Assembly (NCBI GenBank): GCA_021299835.1
Contig: JAJTER010000042.1
Coordinates: 1 to 40,464 of the forward strand
Reading direction: 5' to 3'
Origin: Saprospiraceae bacterium
Lineage (GTDB): Bacteria; Bacteroidota; Bacteroidia; Chitinophagales; Saprospiraceae
Length of the DNA: 40,464 bases
Below are positions 18,966-28,508 of this stretch, piece after piece. Position numbers and translations under genes: made by a program. How positions within the stretch are numbered: the first letter of the stretch is position 1; the number at the start of each line of letters is the position of its first letter. The notes beneath the pieces are model-generated. The model made no database searches. It was not told where the DNA came from and was given only the letters and a program-made list of their open reading frames with translations.

Positions 18966-20342
18966 TTAAATTTCATTTCCAAGACCCTGTAAACGACTTC
19001 CCGTTTGTCTTCCCTGTACTTTCCCAGATTTAACCAAACCATCATAGCGGCGCATCAACAAATAACTTTCAATCTGAGCTAATGTATCCAGTACAACAGC
19101 AACTAAAATTAAAAGAGAAGTACCCCCAAAGAAAATGGAGAAGGAACGATTAACACCGAAAGCAGCTGCGAAGGCAGGTAAGATGGCAATAAGTCCAAGA
19201 AATAATGCACCTGGTAGGGTTATTCTACTTGTAATATTATCAATGTATTCTGCTGTTGGCACACCCGGTTTAACCCCAGGAATAAAAGCATTTTGTCTTT
19301 TAAGGTATTCAGAATAATTTTGTGGATTCACTAATAAAGCCGTATAGACATAAGTGAATACAAAAATTAAAAGGAAATAAATTACATTATACTCCACAGA
19401 TGCGAAATCATTCAAAGCTATAAGGAAACTACTGGAAGAGGCAGCTTCAGCGGATGCAAATTGCATTGCTGTAGAAGGAAGAAACATCAATGCCTGAGCA
19501 AATATGATAGGCATAACACCTGACGCATTTAACTTCAATGGAATGTAATCTCTTGCCCCTGCATTCGGAAGAGAAGAACCCTCCCTACCGACTGCCTTTC
19601 TTGCAAATTGTATTTGAATACGTCTGACAGCTTGCACCACCATAATAGTAAGTATGATAATAACAAAAAGCAGCGCCATCTCCAATACAAATAAAAGTAA
19701 GGCATTATTCTCCAATTGAGCCTGAAATTCAAAACCCAGGGCAGAAGGTAAAGTAGCAATGATACCTACAGTAATTAGTAAAGAAACACCATTACCGATA
19801 CCACGATCTGTAATTCTTTCGCCTAACCACATAGACAATACCGTACCACCAGCTAAAATGATGATATTACTAAACCAAAAAATAGCTTTTGGAATAGCAG
19901 GATCAATAGCACCCATAGTACTAATGTAGGTAAGATAACCACTACCTTGAACCAGCGTAACAGCCACGGTTAACAGACGGGTAATTTGATTTAGCTTTTT
20001 TCTGCCCGACTCTCCTTCTTTTTGCTGAAGACGCTGAAAATATGGAACAGCAAAGCCTAATAACTGAATAACAATCGAAGAAGTTATATAAGGCATTATG
20101 CCTAAAGCTAATAAAGAAGCATTTTTAAATGCCCCGCCAGTGAATGAATTGATAAGACCAATCAAATCATTTGTTTGATCACCCGCTGCATTTTGAGCAT
20201 CGAGTGCAGCAGGAATAACTCCCGGCAGAACAATATAGCTTCCAAATCGATAAACAACAAGAACAATTAACGTAGTCAGAATACGATTTCTGAGTTCGGT
20301 AATACTCCAAATATTTTTTAAAGTTGTAATAAACCGTTTCAT
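18966..20342 (-). CDS. secY: Protein translocase subunit SecY
   Basis: A 458-residue, ten-helix membrane protein forming the Sec channel with SecE and SecG. It starts FITTLKNIWSITELRNRILT. The first helix and the plug region (VLPGVIPAALDAQN, LINSFTGGAFKNASLLALGI, MPYITSSIVIQLL) and the cytoplasmic loops (RLQQKEGESGRKKLNQITR; PNAGARDYIPLKLNASGVMP) are conserved. secE is not in the window. The gene begins 9 nt after rplO, as in typical spc operons. Confidence 0.98.
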   Translation of the reverse strand: MKRFITTLKNIWSITELRNRILTTLIVLVVYRFGSYIVLPGVIPAALDAQNAAGDQTNDLIGLINSFTGGAFKNASLLALGIMPYITSSIVIQLLGFAVPYFQRLQQKEGESGRKKLNQITRLLTVAVTLVQGSGYLTYISTMGAIDPAIPKAIFWFSNIIILAGGTVLSMWLGERITDRGIGNGVSLLITVGIIATLPSALGFEFQAQLENNALLLFVLEMALLFVIIILTIMVVQAVRRIQIQFARKAVGREGSSLPNAGARDYIPLKLNASGVMPIIFAQALMFLPSTAMQFASAEAASSSSFLIALNDFASVEYNVIYFLLIFVFTYVYTALLVNPQNYSEYLKRQNAFIPGVKPGVPTAEYIDNITSRITLPGALFLGLIAILPAFAAAFGVNRSFSIFFGGTSLLILVAVVLDTLAQIESYLLMRRYDGLVKSGKVQGRQTGSRLQGLGNEI

Positions 20343-20351
20343 GATAATTTG

Positions 20352-20798
20352 TTATACAAGGACAATAGACCCCCCTGCCTTTTCAACCGCCTCTTTAGCT
20401 GCGGGAGAACAAGCATGAACTGATAAATTAACCTTAGCCTTTAATTCACCCCTGCCAAGAACCTTTACTCTATCCAAACGAGCAATGAAACCATGCTCCT
20501 TTAAAGAATCTAAGTTAATATCTGTTAGGTTATGTTTTTCGACCATAAGCTGAATATAATCTAAATTAATAGGAACGTATTCAACTCTGTTAGGATTCTT
20601 AAAGCCCACTTTTGGCAAACGCATTTGAAGAGGCATTTGACCACCCTCGAAACCGCGCTTCAATTTATGACCAGCACGGGACTTGGCTCCCTTGTGGCCC
20701 TTTGTAGAAGTACCCCCACGACCAGATCCCTGACCTCTCGCTATTCGCTTCCCTTTTTTTACAGCACCTTTTGCTGGTTTTAAGCTATGTAATTCCAT
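20352..20798 (-). CDS. rplO: 50S ribosomal protein L15
   Basis: A 148-residue protein. The glycine- and basic-rich N-terminal extension that threads into 23S rRNA is clear (RIARGQGSGRGGTSTKGHKG, AKSRAGHKLKRGFEGGQMPL). A globular C-terminal half follows (LDSLKEHGFI, RVKVLGRGELKAKVNLSVHA). It lies between rpmD and secY. Length is normal. Confidence 0.98.
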   Translation of the reverse strand: MELHSLKPAKGAVKKGKRIARGQGSGRGGTSTKGHKGAKSRAGHKLKRGFEGGQMPLQMRLPKVGFKNPNRVEYVPINLDYIQLMVEKHNLTDINLDSLKEHGFIARLDRVKVLGRGELKAKVNLSVHACSPAAKEAVEKAGGSIVLV

Positions 20799-20830
20799 TG
20801 CTTGATATTTTAACTGATGTAAGTTATTTT

Positions 20831-21016
20831 CTAGTCAACCGCCGTTTCTGTAACCACTAAGTGAGCTACTTTGGCAATCATACCCATTATTTGAGGAGTA
20901 ACTTCTTTAATCACTGAGTGATTAATTCTCCTAAGACCTAAAGCTACCATCGTATCTTTTTGACGCTTTGGTCGATCGATAATACTTTTGATCTGTGTTA
21001 CTTTTACCTTTGCCAT
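20831..21016 (-). CDS. rpmD: 50S ribosomal protein L30
   Basis: A 61-residue protein with the short bacterial L30 fold: VKVTQIKSIIDRPKRQKDTM, VALGLRRINHSVIKEVTPQI, GMIAKVAHLV. It starts 3 nt after the rpsE stop codon and is probably translationally coupled. rplO follows after 32 nt. Confidence 0.96.
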   Translation of the reverse strand: MAKVKVTQIKSIIDRPKRQKDTMVALGLRRINHSVIKEVTPQIMGMIAKVAHLVVTETAVD

Positions 21017-21019
21017 GTT

Positions 21020-21538
21020 TTAACCGTTAAATAGTTTTTCTAAAGTAATTTTACGTGTTTTTGCAATGACACGGGGATCTCTCAAGTTCTTCAAAGCTTC
21101 TATGGTAGCTTTAACCACGTTGTGAGGATTAGAAGAACCCTGAGATTTAGCTAATACATTGTGTACACCAGCTATTTCCAACACAGCACGCATAGAACCA
21201 CCTGCGATAACACCGGTACCGTCAGAAGCAGGTTTCAATAAAACTTTACCAGCTTTAAATTTACCCAATACTTCGTGAGGAATGGTACCTTTATAGATAG
21301 GAACTTTTACTAAATTCTTTTTAGCATCATCTGCAGCTTTTGTAATTGCTTCAGAGACATCTCTCGCTTTACCCAAACCATGACCGACAGTACCATTACC
21401 ATCACCCACAACTACGATAGCAGCGAAACTAAAAGTACGACCACCTTTGGTCACTTTGGCCACTCTATTTAGTTGAACCAATTTATCTTTTAGTTCTGTT
21501 TCAGCGGGTTTCACCCGATTTTCATTCTGTTTTGCCAT
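21020..21538 (-). CDS. rpsE: 30S ribosomal protein S5
   Basis: A 172-residue protein. The N-terminal double-stranded-RNA-binding-like domain ([37 protein letters not shown]) is followed by the C-terminal S5 domain ([34 protein letters not shown]). S5 takes part in decoding accuracy and the mRNA entry helicase. An N-terminal stretch of about 20 polar residues precedes the core. The gene is 22 nt after rplR and 3 nt before rpmD. Confidence 0.98.
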   Translation of the reverse strand: MAKQNENRVKPAETELKDKLVQLNRVAKVTKGGRTFSFAAIVVVGDGNGTVGHGLGKARDVSEAITKAADDAKKNLVKVPIYKGTIPHEVLGKFKAGKVLLKPASDGTGVIAGGSMRAVLEIAGVHNVLAKSQGSSNPHNVVKATIEALKNLRDPRVIAKTRKITLEKLFNG

Positions 21539-21560
21539 TTTATTTTACAGTTGAGGATGA

Positions 21561-21914
21561 TTAAAACTGGAGTCCACCCTCACGGGCACCATCAGCCAAT
21601 GATTTAATTCTTCCATGGTAAAGGTATCCAGAACGATCAAAAACAACCTTAGAAATATTTGCTTCTTTGGCTCTTTCTGCTAAAAGCTGACCTACTTTGT
21701 AAGCTTGCTCTACCTTTGTTCCAACCCCTAATATGTCATTTTCACGAGAATCTGCAGCCACCAGTGTATGGCTTATAGTATCATCGATAATCTGAGCATA
21801 TATTACTTTATTGCTTCTGAAAACACTTAAACGGGGAGAAGAGGCAACGCCTTTAATTTTCTTCCTGATTCTAAAGTGAATTCGCGTTCTGCTCTGTTCT
21901 TTTGTCAATTTCAT
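21561..21914 (-). CDS. rplR: 50S ribosomal protein L18
   Basis: A 117-residue protein starting at the ATG at 21912-21914 ([20 protein letters not shown]). A longer open frame upstream would add 18 residues unlike any L18, and the length from this ATG matches the family. Signatures are [40 protein letters not shown] and the conserved end REGGLQF. L18 binds 5S rRNA together with L5, whose gene in this cluster is abnormal. Confidence 0.96.
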   Translation of the reverse strand: MKLTKEQSRTRIHFRIRKKIKGVASSPRLSVFRSNKVIYAQIIDDTISHTLVAADSRENDILGVGTKVEQAYKVGQLLAERAKEANISKVVFDRSGYLYHGRIKSLADGAREGGLQF

Positions 21915-21990
21915 TATTGGACATTTTCTAATCTTAGTGTAGGGAGAAAATCCAGACCCAAGATCCAAATAAAAAAAATATTAGTTAGGA

Positions 21991-22551
21991 CTATTTCTTT
22001 TTAGCCCCAGTTTTTCCAAGTTTCCTGCGGACAATTTCGCCCACGAAACGAACACCTTTGCCTTTGTAAGGTTCTGGCTTACGGAATCCTCTGATTTTAG
22101 CGCTAACCTGACCAAGTAACTGCTTGTCAATACATTCCATAATTATTGTAGGGTTACCACCTTTATCCTGTTTAGTTTCTAAATTAACCTCATCAGGCAG
22201 CATAAAAAGAATTGGGTGAGAATAACCTAAAGTTAATTCCAATAATTTACCAGTATTCGCTGCACGATAACCCACACCAATGAGTTCGATGTTTGCCGTA
22301 AAACCAGTGGAAACACCGGTAACCATATTATTAATTAAAGAACGATATAAACCATGAACGGTTTTGTGCCTTTTTTGATCCGTTGGACGTTGGACAGTAA
22401 CAACTGATCCATTAATATCGACGGTTAAATCTGGATCGATTTGTTGGTTAAGTGAACCTTTAGGACCTTTAACGGTAACTAAATTATTCTTACCAACACT
22501 CACTTCAACCCCACCTGGAAGCGTTATAGGAGCTTTACCTATTCTAGACAT
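21991..22551 (-). CDS. rplF: 50S ribosomal protein L6
   Basis: A 186-residue protein of two similar L6 domains (MSRIGKAPITLPGGVEVSVG, TVKGPKGSLNQQIDPDLTV; ELIGVGYRAANTGKLLELTL). The C-terminal signature KIRGFRKPEPYKGKGVRFVG is intact. It lies near the factor-binding site and the sarcin-ricin loop. The gap to rpsH is 26 nt and to rplR 76 nt. Confidence 0.98.
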   Translation of the reverse strand: MSRIGKAPITLPGGVEVSVGKNNLVTVKGPKGSLNQQIDPDLTVDINGSVVTVQRPTDQKRHKTVHGLYRSLINNMVTGVSTGFTANIELIGVGYRAANTGKLLELTLGYSHPILFMLPDEVNLETKQDKGGNPTIIMECIDKQLLGQVSAKIRGFRKPEPYKGKGVRFVGEIVRRKLGKTGAKKK

Positions 22552-22577
22552 GTTTAATAAATTTAGAAGTGAGTAAA

Positions 22578-22985
22578 TTAGTAGATATAAAGTAGAATTT
22601 CACCACCAACATTCAATTGACGTGCCTTCTTATCAGTCATTACTCCCTTAGAGGTAGAGACGATAGAAACGCCGAGGCCGTTAATAATACGTGGTATTTC
22701 GTCTGTTTTTGCATACTTACGAAGACCAGGCTTACTAACCCTTCCTAATTTACGAATAATAGGTTTACGCGTAAGTACATCATATTTTAATGCAATACGG
22801 ATAAGTCCCTGATTACCCTTGCCACCTTCTTCAAATTTGTACTTCAAGATAAAACCCTGATCATACAAAATCTCAGTGATTGCTTTTTTAAGACCGGATG
22901 CTGGAATATCAACCAATCTGTGACCCGCCATTTGCGCGTTTCTAATACGCGTTAGATAATCGGCTATTGGATCTGTTACTGCCAT
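22578..22985 (-). CDS. rpsH: 30S ribosomal protein S8
   Basis: A 135-residue protein. The N-terminal half (DPIADYLTRIRNAQMAGHRL) and the C-terminal RNA-binding half (GLGVSIVSTSKGVMTDKKAR, GGEILLYIY) are complete. S8 binds the central domain of 16S rRNA and in E. coli represses the spc operon at a site inside the rplX-rplE region. No equivalent mRNA structure was identified here. Confidence 0.98.
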   Translation of the reverse strand: MAVTDPIADYLTRIRNAQMAGHRLVDIPASGLKKAITEILYDQGFILKYKFEEGGKGNQGLIRIALKYDVLTRKPIIRKLGRVSKPGLRKYAKTDEIPRIINGLGVSIVSTSKGVMTDKKARQLNVGGEILLYIY

Positions 22986-23041
22986 TGTATAAATATTTAC
23001 CGTGCGGTATTTCAGAAGAAACCTACACAGTTGTTAAGAAA

Positions 23042-23311
23042 TTACCAACTAGCTTTAGTGATACCTGGAATTTTACCATCCAGTGCCATCTCTCTAAATT
23101 TAACTCTGCAAAGACCAAACTGTCTAATATAACCTTTAGGCCTTCCAGTTAACTGACATCTATTGTGCAGACGAATAGGGCTTGAATTTCTTGGAAGTAA
23201 ATCCAATTCATCCCAACGACCTTCAGCCTTCAACTGCTTTCTTTTTTCAGCGTATTTTTCAACTAAACGCTTACGTTTCTTTTCTCTGGCTATTAATGAT
23301 TTCCTTGCCAT
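23042..23311 (-). CDS. rpsN: 30S ribosomal protein S14 (zinc-free long form)
   Basis: An 89-residue protein of the C-minus class, about 89-101 residues, rather than the 61-residue zinc form. It reads [61 protein letters not shown]14 belongs to the 30S head near the A site. Its ATG overlaps the rplE stop by one base (TAATG), so translation of the two is coupled. Confidence 0.97.
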   Translation of the reverse strand: MARKSLIAREKKRKRLVEKYAEKRKQLKAEGRWDELDLLPRNSSPIRLHNRCQLTGRPKGYIRQFGLCRVKFREMALDGKIPGITKASW

Positions 23312-23766
23312 TATGCTTCTTCTTTTTTCTGATTTTTGAATGGTAACCCTAGAGCTTTCAATAAAGCAAGAGCCTCAGCATCTGTTTTGGCAGTAGATAC
23401 AAAAGTTATATCCATACCAGAAACACGTGTAATCTTGTCAATATCAATTTCAGGGAAAATAAGCTGTTCTGTAATTCCCAAACTGTAGTTACCACGACCG
23501 TCAAAGCTTTTATCATTTATACCTCTGAAATCTCTAACCCTTGGAAGAGCAACACCAACCAAACGGTCAAGAAACTCATACATGTGGTGATGACGAAGGG
23601 TAACTTTAACCCCGATAGGCATTTTCTCTCTTAACTTAAAGTTAGAGATCGAAGTCTTAGCTTTGGTAGAAACAGCTTTTTGTCCGGCAATAGTAGATAA
23701 CTCTTGAAGAGCTGCAGGAACGACATCTTTAAAATATTTGTCGCGAAGTCTTGGTGTATATTTCAT
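23311..23766 (-). CDS. rplE: 50S ribosomal protein L5, lacking an internal segment of about 33-37 residues
   Basis: A 151-residue protein from the ATG at 23764-23766; bacterial L5 has about 179-185 residues. The ends align normally: [17 protein letters not shown] at the start, then [56 protein letters not shown] and [20 protein letters not shown]. Between residues about 22 and 23 the block that in other L5 proteins contains the VMQVP-x-(L/I)-x-KI-(V/T/C)-(L/I/V)-N-x-GVG motif and the following helix is missing, in frame. That block forms the first beta strand of the sheet that faces 5S rRNA. The ATG overlaps the rplX stop (TGATG). Real deletion or assembly error cannot be decided here. Confidence 0.9.
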   Translation of the reverse strand: MKYTPRLRDKYFKDVVPAALQELSTIAGQKAVSTKAKTSISNFKLREKMPIGVKVTLRHHHMYEFLDRLVGVALPRVRDFRGINDKSFDGRGNYSLGITEQLIFPEIDIDKITRVSGMDITFVSTAKTDAEALALLKALGLPFKNQKKEEA

Positions 23767-24128
23767 CACTTAATCGTTTGGCCTGATTTTTTAGCATATC
23801 TCTCCATATTACCTTCACTGTCAGGACGACGTCCTACACGTGTTGGCTTATTTGTTTGTGGATCGACAACCATAATATTAGAAATATGAATAGAGGCCGG
23901 CTTTTCAATAATGCCGCCGGCATTTTCCTGTGTAGCTTTGGTATGTTTTTTAACCATATTAACCTGGTCAATAAGTACACGCTGCTTTTCAGGATAAACC
24001 TCCATTATCTCATGTATTTTAGTCCTATCTTTAGAAGAACCGGAAATAACCACCACTTTATCACCCTTCTTGACCTTTAATTTAGGAGAGAAACGTTTTT
24101 GTTGAATGATATTTTTTTTCATGTGCAT
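23766..24128 (-). CDS. rplX: 50S ribosomal protein L24
   Basis: A protein of 120 residues (118 from the second ATG). The KOW RNA-binding motif is at about residues 20-50 ([20 protein letters not shown]). It is followed by [40 protein letters not shown] and a basic tail. L24 starts assembly of the 50S subunit at the 5' end of 23S rRNA. Starts at 24126-24128 and 24120-24122 are both ATG; the second is nearer the usual N-terminus. The stop codon overlaps the rplE start by one base. Confidence 0.97.
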   Translation of the reverse strand: MHMKKNIIQQKRFSPKLKVKKGDKVVVISGSSKDRTKIHEIMEVYPEKQRVLIDQVNMVKKHTKATQENAGGIIEKPASIHISNIMVVDPQTNKPTRVGRRPDSEGNMERYAKKSGQTIK

Positions 24129-24157
24129 TGTTTGAACCTATAGAAGGCGCTAAAAAA

Positions 24158-24523
24158 TTATAATACTTCAGGAGCTAGGGAAACAATCCGCATAAAATCT
24201 TTATCCCTAAGTTCTCTTGCCACGGGCCCGAAAATACGAGAACCTCTCGGCTCATCTTGAGTATTCAGCAACACACATGCATTATCATCAAAACGAATAT
24301 AAGAACCATCTTTACGACGAATTTCTTTTTTAGTTCTAACAATCACAGCTTTTGAGACTGAACCTTTTTTGATACCCCCTGGAGAAGTATCTTTGACTGA
24401 AACGACTATGGTATCACCTACGCCAGCATACCTGCGTTTCGAGCCACCGAGTACACGAATACAGAGAACTTCTTTAGCTCCACTGTTATCTGCCACTCTT
24501 AATCTGGATTCCTGTTGAATCAT
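24158..24523 (-). CDS. rplN: 50S ribosomal protein L14
   Basis: A 121-residue protein of family length: [75 protein letters not shown]14 lies at the subunit interface in bridges B5/B8 and binds the RsfS silencing factor in other bacteria. It is 58 nt after rpsQ and 29 nt before rplX. Confidence 0.98.
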   Translation of the reverse strand: MIQQESRLRVADNSGAKEVLCIRVLGGSKRRYAGVGDTIVVSVKDTSPGGIKKGSVSKAVIVRTKKEIRRKDGSYIRFDDNACVLLNTQDEPRGSRIFGPVARELRDKDFMRIVSLAPEVL

Positions 24524-24581
24524 AGTATGTACATTTAGCGGATTTGAAAACGGTTAAAGTTACAAATCGTAAATTTCAAAA

Positions 24582-24839
24582 TTATTTTGCTCTCTCAATT
24601 ACTTCAACCAATCTCCAGCTTTTGTTCTTGCTGAGGGGACGGGTTTCCATTATACGTACGATATCACCGATGTGACATTCGTTTTGTTCATCATGAGCCA
24701 TCAACTTTTTGGTCTTCATAATAAACTTTCCATAGATAGGGTGACGAAATTTACGTTCTACTTTAATAGAAATAGATTTCTCCATTTTGTTACTAGAAAC
24801 GACACCCACTCTAGTTTTTCTTAAGTTCCTTTCTTCCAT
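24582..24839 (-). CDS. rpsQ: 30S ribosomal protein S17
   Basis: An 85-residue OB-fold protein: [77 protein letters not shown]17 binds the 5' domain of 16S rRNA. It follows rpmC by 19 nt. Length and motifs are normal. Confidence 0.97.
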   Translation of the reverse strand: MEERNLRKTRVGVVSSNKMEKSISIKVERKFRHPIYGKFIMKTKKLMAHDEQNECHIGDIVRIMETRPLSKNKSWRLVEVIERAK

Positions 24840-24858
24840 GATATTGCGACGTTAGCAA

Positions 24859-25122
24859 TTACAAATTTAATCTTCTCCTGCGCACTTTTTTAGATCTGCC
24901 ACTTTGTTCTTCCGGAGTAAGAACCAAAATTTCTCTAGACCTAAGTTCCGTGTGAATTTGCGCAATTTCACGACGTAGATTCCTCAAAACCAGAGGATTA
25001 CCTAAACCTTTAACTGCATGTTCAAATTTCAATTTTTGATACTGCAATTCGGAGCGTTCCAATTCTCCCTGTAAGTCTAGTGTAGCCATTTCACGGAAAT
25101 CCGTTATTCTGTTATTAGCCAT
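24859..25122 (-). CDS. rpmC: 50S ribosomal protein L29
   Basis: An 87-residue protein. The two-helix L29 core is at about residues 8-68 (FREMATLDLQGELERSELQY, QKLKFEHAVKGLGNPLVLRN, LRREIAQIHTELR). A basic C-terminal extension of about 15 residues (GRSKKVRRRRLNL) goes beyond the common 63-70 residues. L29 sits at the tunnel exit near L23, where trigger factor and SRP dock. Confidence 0.95.
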   Translation of the reverse strand: MANNRITDFREMATLDLQGELERSELQYQKLKFEHAVKGLGNPLVLRNLRREIAQIHTELRSREILVLTPEEQSGRSKKVRRRRLNL

Positions 25123-25167
25123 TGTTAAAATGGATTAAATTAATGTTCAAAGACCCTTACGGGATAA

Positions 25168-25587
25168 TTATTCAGCAATATCGTGGCGAACCACAATTTT
25201 AGTAAGACAAGGAAGCTTTTGAGCAGCCAATTTTAGGGCACCTTCAGCCACATCTCTTGGTACACCATCCAGTTCGAACATAATTCTACCAGCTTTTACG
25301 ATGGCCACCCAATGATCTAGGGCACCTTTACCCTTACCCATACGAACCTCTTGAGGTTTGGAGGTAATAGGTTTATCTGGAAAAATACGTATCCAAACTT
25401 TACCCTCTCTCTTCATGAAACGAGTCATGGCAATACGAGCGGCTTCAATTTGCCTGTTGGTTAACCTTCCGCTATCCAAAGATTTGAGACCAAAGCTACC
25501 AAAAGCAATAGTACTTCCTCTTTGGGCGACGCCTTTTATACGCCCCTTGTGTTGTTTGCGGTATTTCGTTCTTTTAGGCTGTAACAT
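25168..25587 (-). CDS. rplP: 50S ribosomal protein L16
   Basis: A 139-residue protein starting at the ATG at 25585-25587 ([20 protein letters not shown]). An open frame 30 nt longer exists, but this start matches the family exactly. Further signatures are [40 protein letters not shown] and [21 protein letters not shown]16 organises the A-site tRNA region of the 50S subunit. The 85-nt gap after rpsC is longer than its neighbours. Confidence 0.97.
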   Translation of the reverse strand: MLQPKRTKYRKQHKGRIKGVAQRGSTIAFGSFGLKSLDSGRLTNRQIEAARIAMTRFMKREGKVWIRIFPDKPITSKPQEVRMGKGKGALDHWVAIVKAGRIMFELDGVPRDVAEGALKLAAQKLPCLTKIVVRHDIAE

Positions 25588-25672
25588 AAAATTCTTTTTT
25601 ATTGGCTTTAACAACAAAGAAATGACCCTTCATTCTAAAGCTCGGCAAAGATAAACTTTTTTTAAATAAATA

Positions 25673-26488
25673 CTAACGTTTCCGTTGGTTTCTTCCATCT
25701 GCATTTCCGCCAGGTCCTCTTCTACGATTTCCGTCTCTTCTATCGCCACCTTTTTCACCACCTCTATCGTTACCACCTCTTGAGAAACCACCTCCACTAT
25801 TGTTTCCGGAGACAGGTTTACCACTGGCTTGTTGAGCAACAGCTGGAGAAAGATCGCGTTTTCCGAGTACTTCACCTTTACAGATCCAGGTTTTGATACC
25901 TATCTTACCATAAACGGTTTGAGCCTCCTGCCATGAGTAATCGATATCTGAACGAAAAGTATGAAGAGGCGTTTTTCCTTCTTTAAATTCTTCTGAACGA
26001 GCCATTTCCGCTCCATTCAAACGACCAGAAATACGTACTTTTATACCTTCAGCTCCAGGCGTGCGCATGGTTGTCTGAATGGCCATCTTAATGGCGCGTC
26101 TGTAATTAATACGTGCTTCGAGCTGTTTCGCAATACCTTCACCTACAATAACTGCATCTAATTCAGGTTTGCGAATCTCAAGAATATTAATTTGAATATC
26201 CTTTCCAGTTAACTTCCTTAATTCACCACGAATTAATTCAACTTCCTGGCCACCCTTTCCGATGACAATCCCCGGACGAGAGGTATGAATAGTTACAGTA
26301 ACACGCTTAAGCGTGCGTTCTATGACAACACGTGCAATACCCCCTTTAGAGATACGCGCTTGTAAATAATTACGGATTTGTTCGTCCTCAATAACTTTAG
26401 CCGCAAAATCTTTACCACCAAACCAGTTGGAATCCCAACCTCTGATGATTCCTAAACGATTTCCTATCGGATTAGCTTTCTGACCCAT
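25673..26488 (-). CDS. rpsC: 30S ribosomal protein S3 with Gly/Arg-rich tail
   Basis: A 271-residue protein. The S3 core (about 1-215) holds an N-terminal domain ([20 protein letters not shown]), the KH domain with its GxxG loop ([20 protein letters not shown]) and the C-terminal domain ([10 protein letters not shown]-like block [20 protein letters not shown]). The last 45-50 residues are a low-complexity tail of G, R, N and D ([20 protein letters not shown]) ending in NQRKR, absent from the 233-residue E. coli protein. S3 forms part of the mRNA entry channel; the tail probably reaches RNA or solvent. Confidence 0.97.
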   Translation of the reverse strand: MGQKANPIGNRLGIIRGWDSNWFGGKDFAAKVIEDEQIRNYLQARISKGGIARVVIERTLKRVTVTIHTSRPGIVIGKGGQEVELIRGELRKLTGKDIQINILEIRKPELDAVIVGEGIAKQLEARINYRRAIKMAIQTTMRTPGAEGIKVRISGRLNGAEMARSEEFKEGKTPLHTFRSDIDYSWQEAQTVYGKIGIKTWICKGEVLGKRDLSPAVAQQASGKPVSGNNSGGGFSRGGNDRGGEKGGDRRDGNRRRGPGGNADGRNQRKR

Positions 26489-26520
26489 ACCTTCTGGTAT
26501 ATTATAATTTGATAAATTAA

Positions 26521-26910
26521 TTATTCTTCGGAAGCTGCGGCAACGGCAACAGTTTCACTTTCTAGGGGTACCCTATTTTGCACTACGATGGTGACGTGGT
26601 TTGTACGTTTACGTATTCTATGTGCACGACCATGGGGCGCTGGACGAAATCTTTTAATTTGTGTACCACCGTCAACGAAGGCAGTTTTAATAAAAAGATC
26701 AAAATCTGCCACATCATTTCCCTCAGCTTTATTACCCCAATTGGCTATAGCGCTATCGAGAAGTTTTTTTAACCAGATACCAGACTCCCTTTTCGTAAAT
26801 CTAAGAATAGAGAGGGCATCACTTATTTTCTTTCCACGAATATTATCCACTACTAAACGCATTTTGCGTTCTGACATTGGGACATTTTTCAATTTGGCAA
26901 TTGCTTCCAT
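26521..26910 (-). CDS. rplV: 50S ribosomal protein L22
   Basis: A 129-residue protein from the ATG at 26908-26910 ([20 protein letters not shown]). The open frame extends to a TTG 21 nt upstream, which I reject because the family begins here. Also present are [20 protein letters not shown] and the tunnel-lining beta hairpin ([29 protein letters not shown]). The C-terminus adds a short acidic stretch ([13 protein letters not shown]). Confidence 0.97.
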   Translation of the reverse strand: MEAIAKLKNVPMSERKMRLVVDNIRGKKISDALSILRFTKRESGIWLKKLLDSAIANWGNKAEGNDVADFDLFIKTAFVDGGTQIKRFRPAPHGRAHRIRKRTNHVTIVVQNRVPLESETVAVAAASEE

Positions 26911-26954
26911 ATTAAAATCATTGAATACCAATAAGGTATTTTAGTAATTCAAAA

Positions 26955-27224
26955 TTATTTTTTACGATTTCCTGAGTGCCCCCTAAAATTACGGGTTGGA
27001 GAAAATTCACCCAACTTATGGCCAACCATGTTTTCAGTAACAAATACTGGAACAAAAGTTTTACCATTGTGCACTGCTATTGTTTCACCCACCATATCAG
27101 GAATAATCATAGAAGATCTGGACCAGGTTTTAATCACTGATTTTTTCTTCGCTGTTTTGCTTTCCATAACCTTTTCGAGTAGTTTATGAAAAACGTATGG
27201 GCCTTTTTTTATTGATCTTGCCAT
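26955..27224 (-). CDS. rpsS: 30S ribosomal protein S19
   Basis: An 89-residue protein of normal length with [60 protein letters not shown] and [20 protein letters not shown]19 forms the 30S head with S13 and contacts the A-site tRNA. Gaps are 46 nt to rplB and 44 nt to rplV. Confidence 0.98.
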   Translation of the reverse strand: MARSIKKGPYVFHKLLEKVMESKTAKKKSVIKTWSRSSMIIPDMVGETIAVHNGKTFVPVFVTENMVGHKLGEFSPTRNFRGHSGNRKK

Positions 27225-27270
27225 AGCAAATATAATTTGTTAAAGTTAAGCTTATGAAGCTATCCTTAGG

Positions 27271-28104
27271 TTATGGATTTTTGGTTTTTCTCTTAGTGAT
27301 AATCAATCTGGAAGAATTCTTCCGAGTATCACGTGTTTTCTGACCTTTGGCCATAATTCCTGTCCTTGAACGAGGATGTCCACCGGAAGCACGACCTTCA
27401 CCACCACCCATTGGGTGATCGACAGGGTTCATCGCTACACCTCTAACTCTTGGTCTGTTACCTAACCAACGGTTACGTCCAGCCTTACCCATAACTTGTA
27501 ATCCATGATCAGGATTTGAAGTGTTACCAATGGTAGCTTTACAAGTATTAAGTACACGTCTTACCTCACCTGAAGGTAATTTAATAACCACGTACCTTTC
27601 CTCCTTATTCATCAAGGTACCGTAAGTACCGGCACTTCTGGCCATGGAAGCACCCTTTCCAGGTACAAGTTCTATAGCATGAATGTTAGCACCTAATGGA
27701 ACCTCTTTCAAAACCATGGCATTACCAACGGTAGGAGGGGCGCCAGGACCAGATATTACCGTAGATCCAACGGCCAGACCGTTTGGCGCAATAATATATC
27801 TTTTTTCCCCATCTTCATATTGAAGAAGAGCTATATAAGCGGTACGGTTCGGGTCATATTCAATAGACATAACCTCAGCCTTTACACCGTCCTTATTCCT
27901 TTTGAAGTCAATAATTCTATAACGACGTTTGTGTCCACCACCTTTTTGGCGCATGGTCATCTTACCAGTATTGTTTCTTCCACCCGACTTTTTGATAGGG
28001 GCAAGAAGACTCTTTTCTGGCTCATCGGTAGTAACCTCCGAGAAAGTATTACCCACTCTAAAACGAGTACCAGGGGTAATTGGATTAAACTTTTTAACTG
28101 TCAT
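27271..28104 (-). CDS. rplB: 50S ribosomal protein L2
   Basis: A 277-residue protein. The N-terminal OB-like domain contains [20 protein letters not shown], and the central SH3-like domain contains [20 protein letters not shown] and [20 protein letters not shown]. The C-terminal block with the universally conserved His reads [21 protein letters not shown]2 is required for subunit association and lies near the peptidyl transferase centre. Complete and of normal length. Confidence 0.98.
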   Translation of the reverse strand: MTVKKFNPITPGTRFRVGNTFSEVTTDEPEKSLLAPIKKSGGRNNTGKMTMRQKGGGHKRRYRIIDFKRNKDGVKAEVMSIEYDPNRTAYIALLQYEDGEKRYIIAPNGLAVGSTVISGPGAPPTVGNAMVLKEVPLGANIHAIELVPGKGASMARSAGTYGTLMNKEERYVVIKLPSGEVRRVLNTCKATIGNTSNPDHGLQVMGKAGRNRWLGNRPRVRGVAMNPVDHPMGGGEGRASGGHPRSRTGIMAKGQKTRDTRKNSSRLIITKRKTKNP

Positions 28105-28178
28105 GATATGGTTTTCAATTTAGATTCATCACGAGTAAGCACACCATAAAATCCTACTCATACGAATCGTTAACAATA

Positions 28179-28478
28179 TTAATTACCGCCGAAAAAATCA
28201 ATTTCCTCACCATGTCCAATGCGCACGTATGCCTTCTTGAAAGATGGTTTTCTACCTTTAAGTACACCTGATTTGGTGTTTCTTGATTTGGCTTTGCCAG
28301 GAACGACCAATGTATGGACAGATACAACAGCAACAGAGTACATATCTTCTACTGCTTTCTTAATCTCCAATTTATTGGCTCTCTTATCTACCTGAAAACA
28401 ATAGTTGTTCTGTGTTCCGGATAGACCTTCTGATTTTTCGGTAATCAGTGGTTTTATTAAAATAAACTTGTTTGCCAT
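28179..28478 (-). CDS. rplW: 50S ribosomal protein L23
   Basis: A 99-residue protein: FILIKPLITEKSEGLSGTQN, YCFQVDKRANKLEIKKAVED, MYSVAVVSVHTLVVPGKAKS and the basic end KGRKPSFKKAYVRIGHGEEI. L23 forms the tunnel exit docking site for trigger factor and SRP. It follows rplD by 30 nt; the 74-nt gap to rplB is without recognised signals. Confidence 0.97.
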   Translation of the reverse strand: MANKFILIKPLITEKSEGLSGTQNNYCFQVDKRANKLEIKKAVEDMYSVAVVSVHTLVVPGKAKSRNTKSGVLKGRKPSFKKAYVRIGHGEEIDFFGGN

Positions 28479-28508
28479 TGTTCAACTAACTAGTGGGTAA
28501 CACCCGAT

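Noticed and set aside
26588-26944. Plus-strand open frame of 118 codons opposite rplV
   Set aside because: It lies fully antisense to a conserved ribosomal gene. Its translation is a shadow of that gene with no domain of its own. The same applies to the other antisense frames in the ribosomal cluster.
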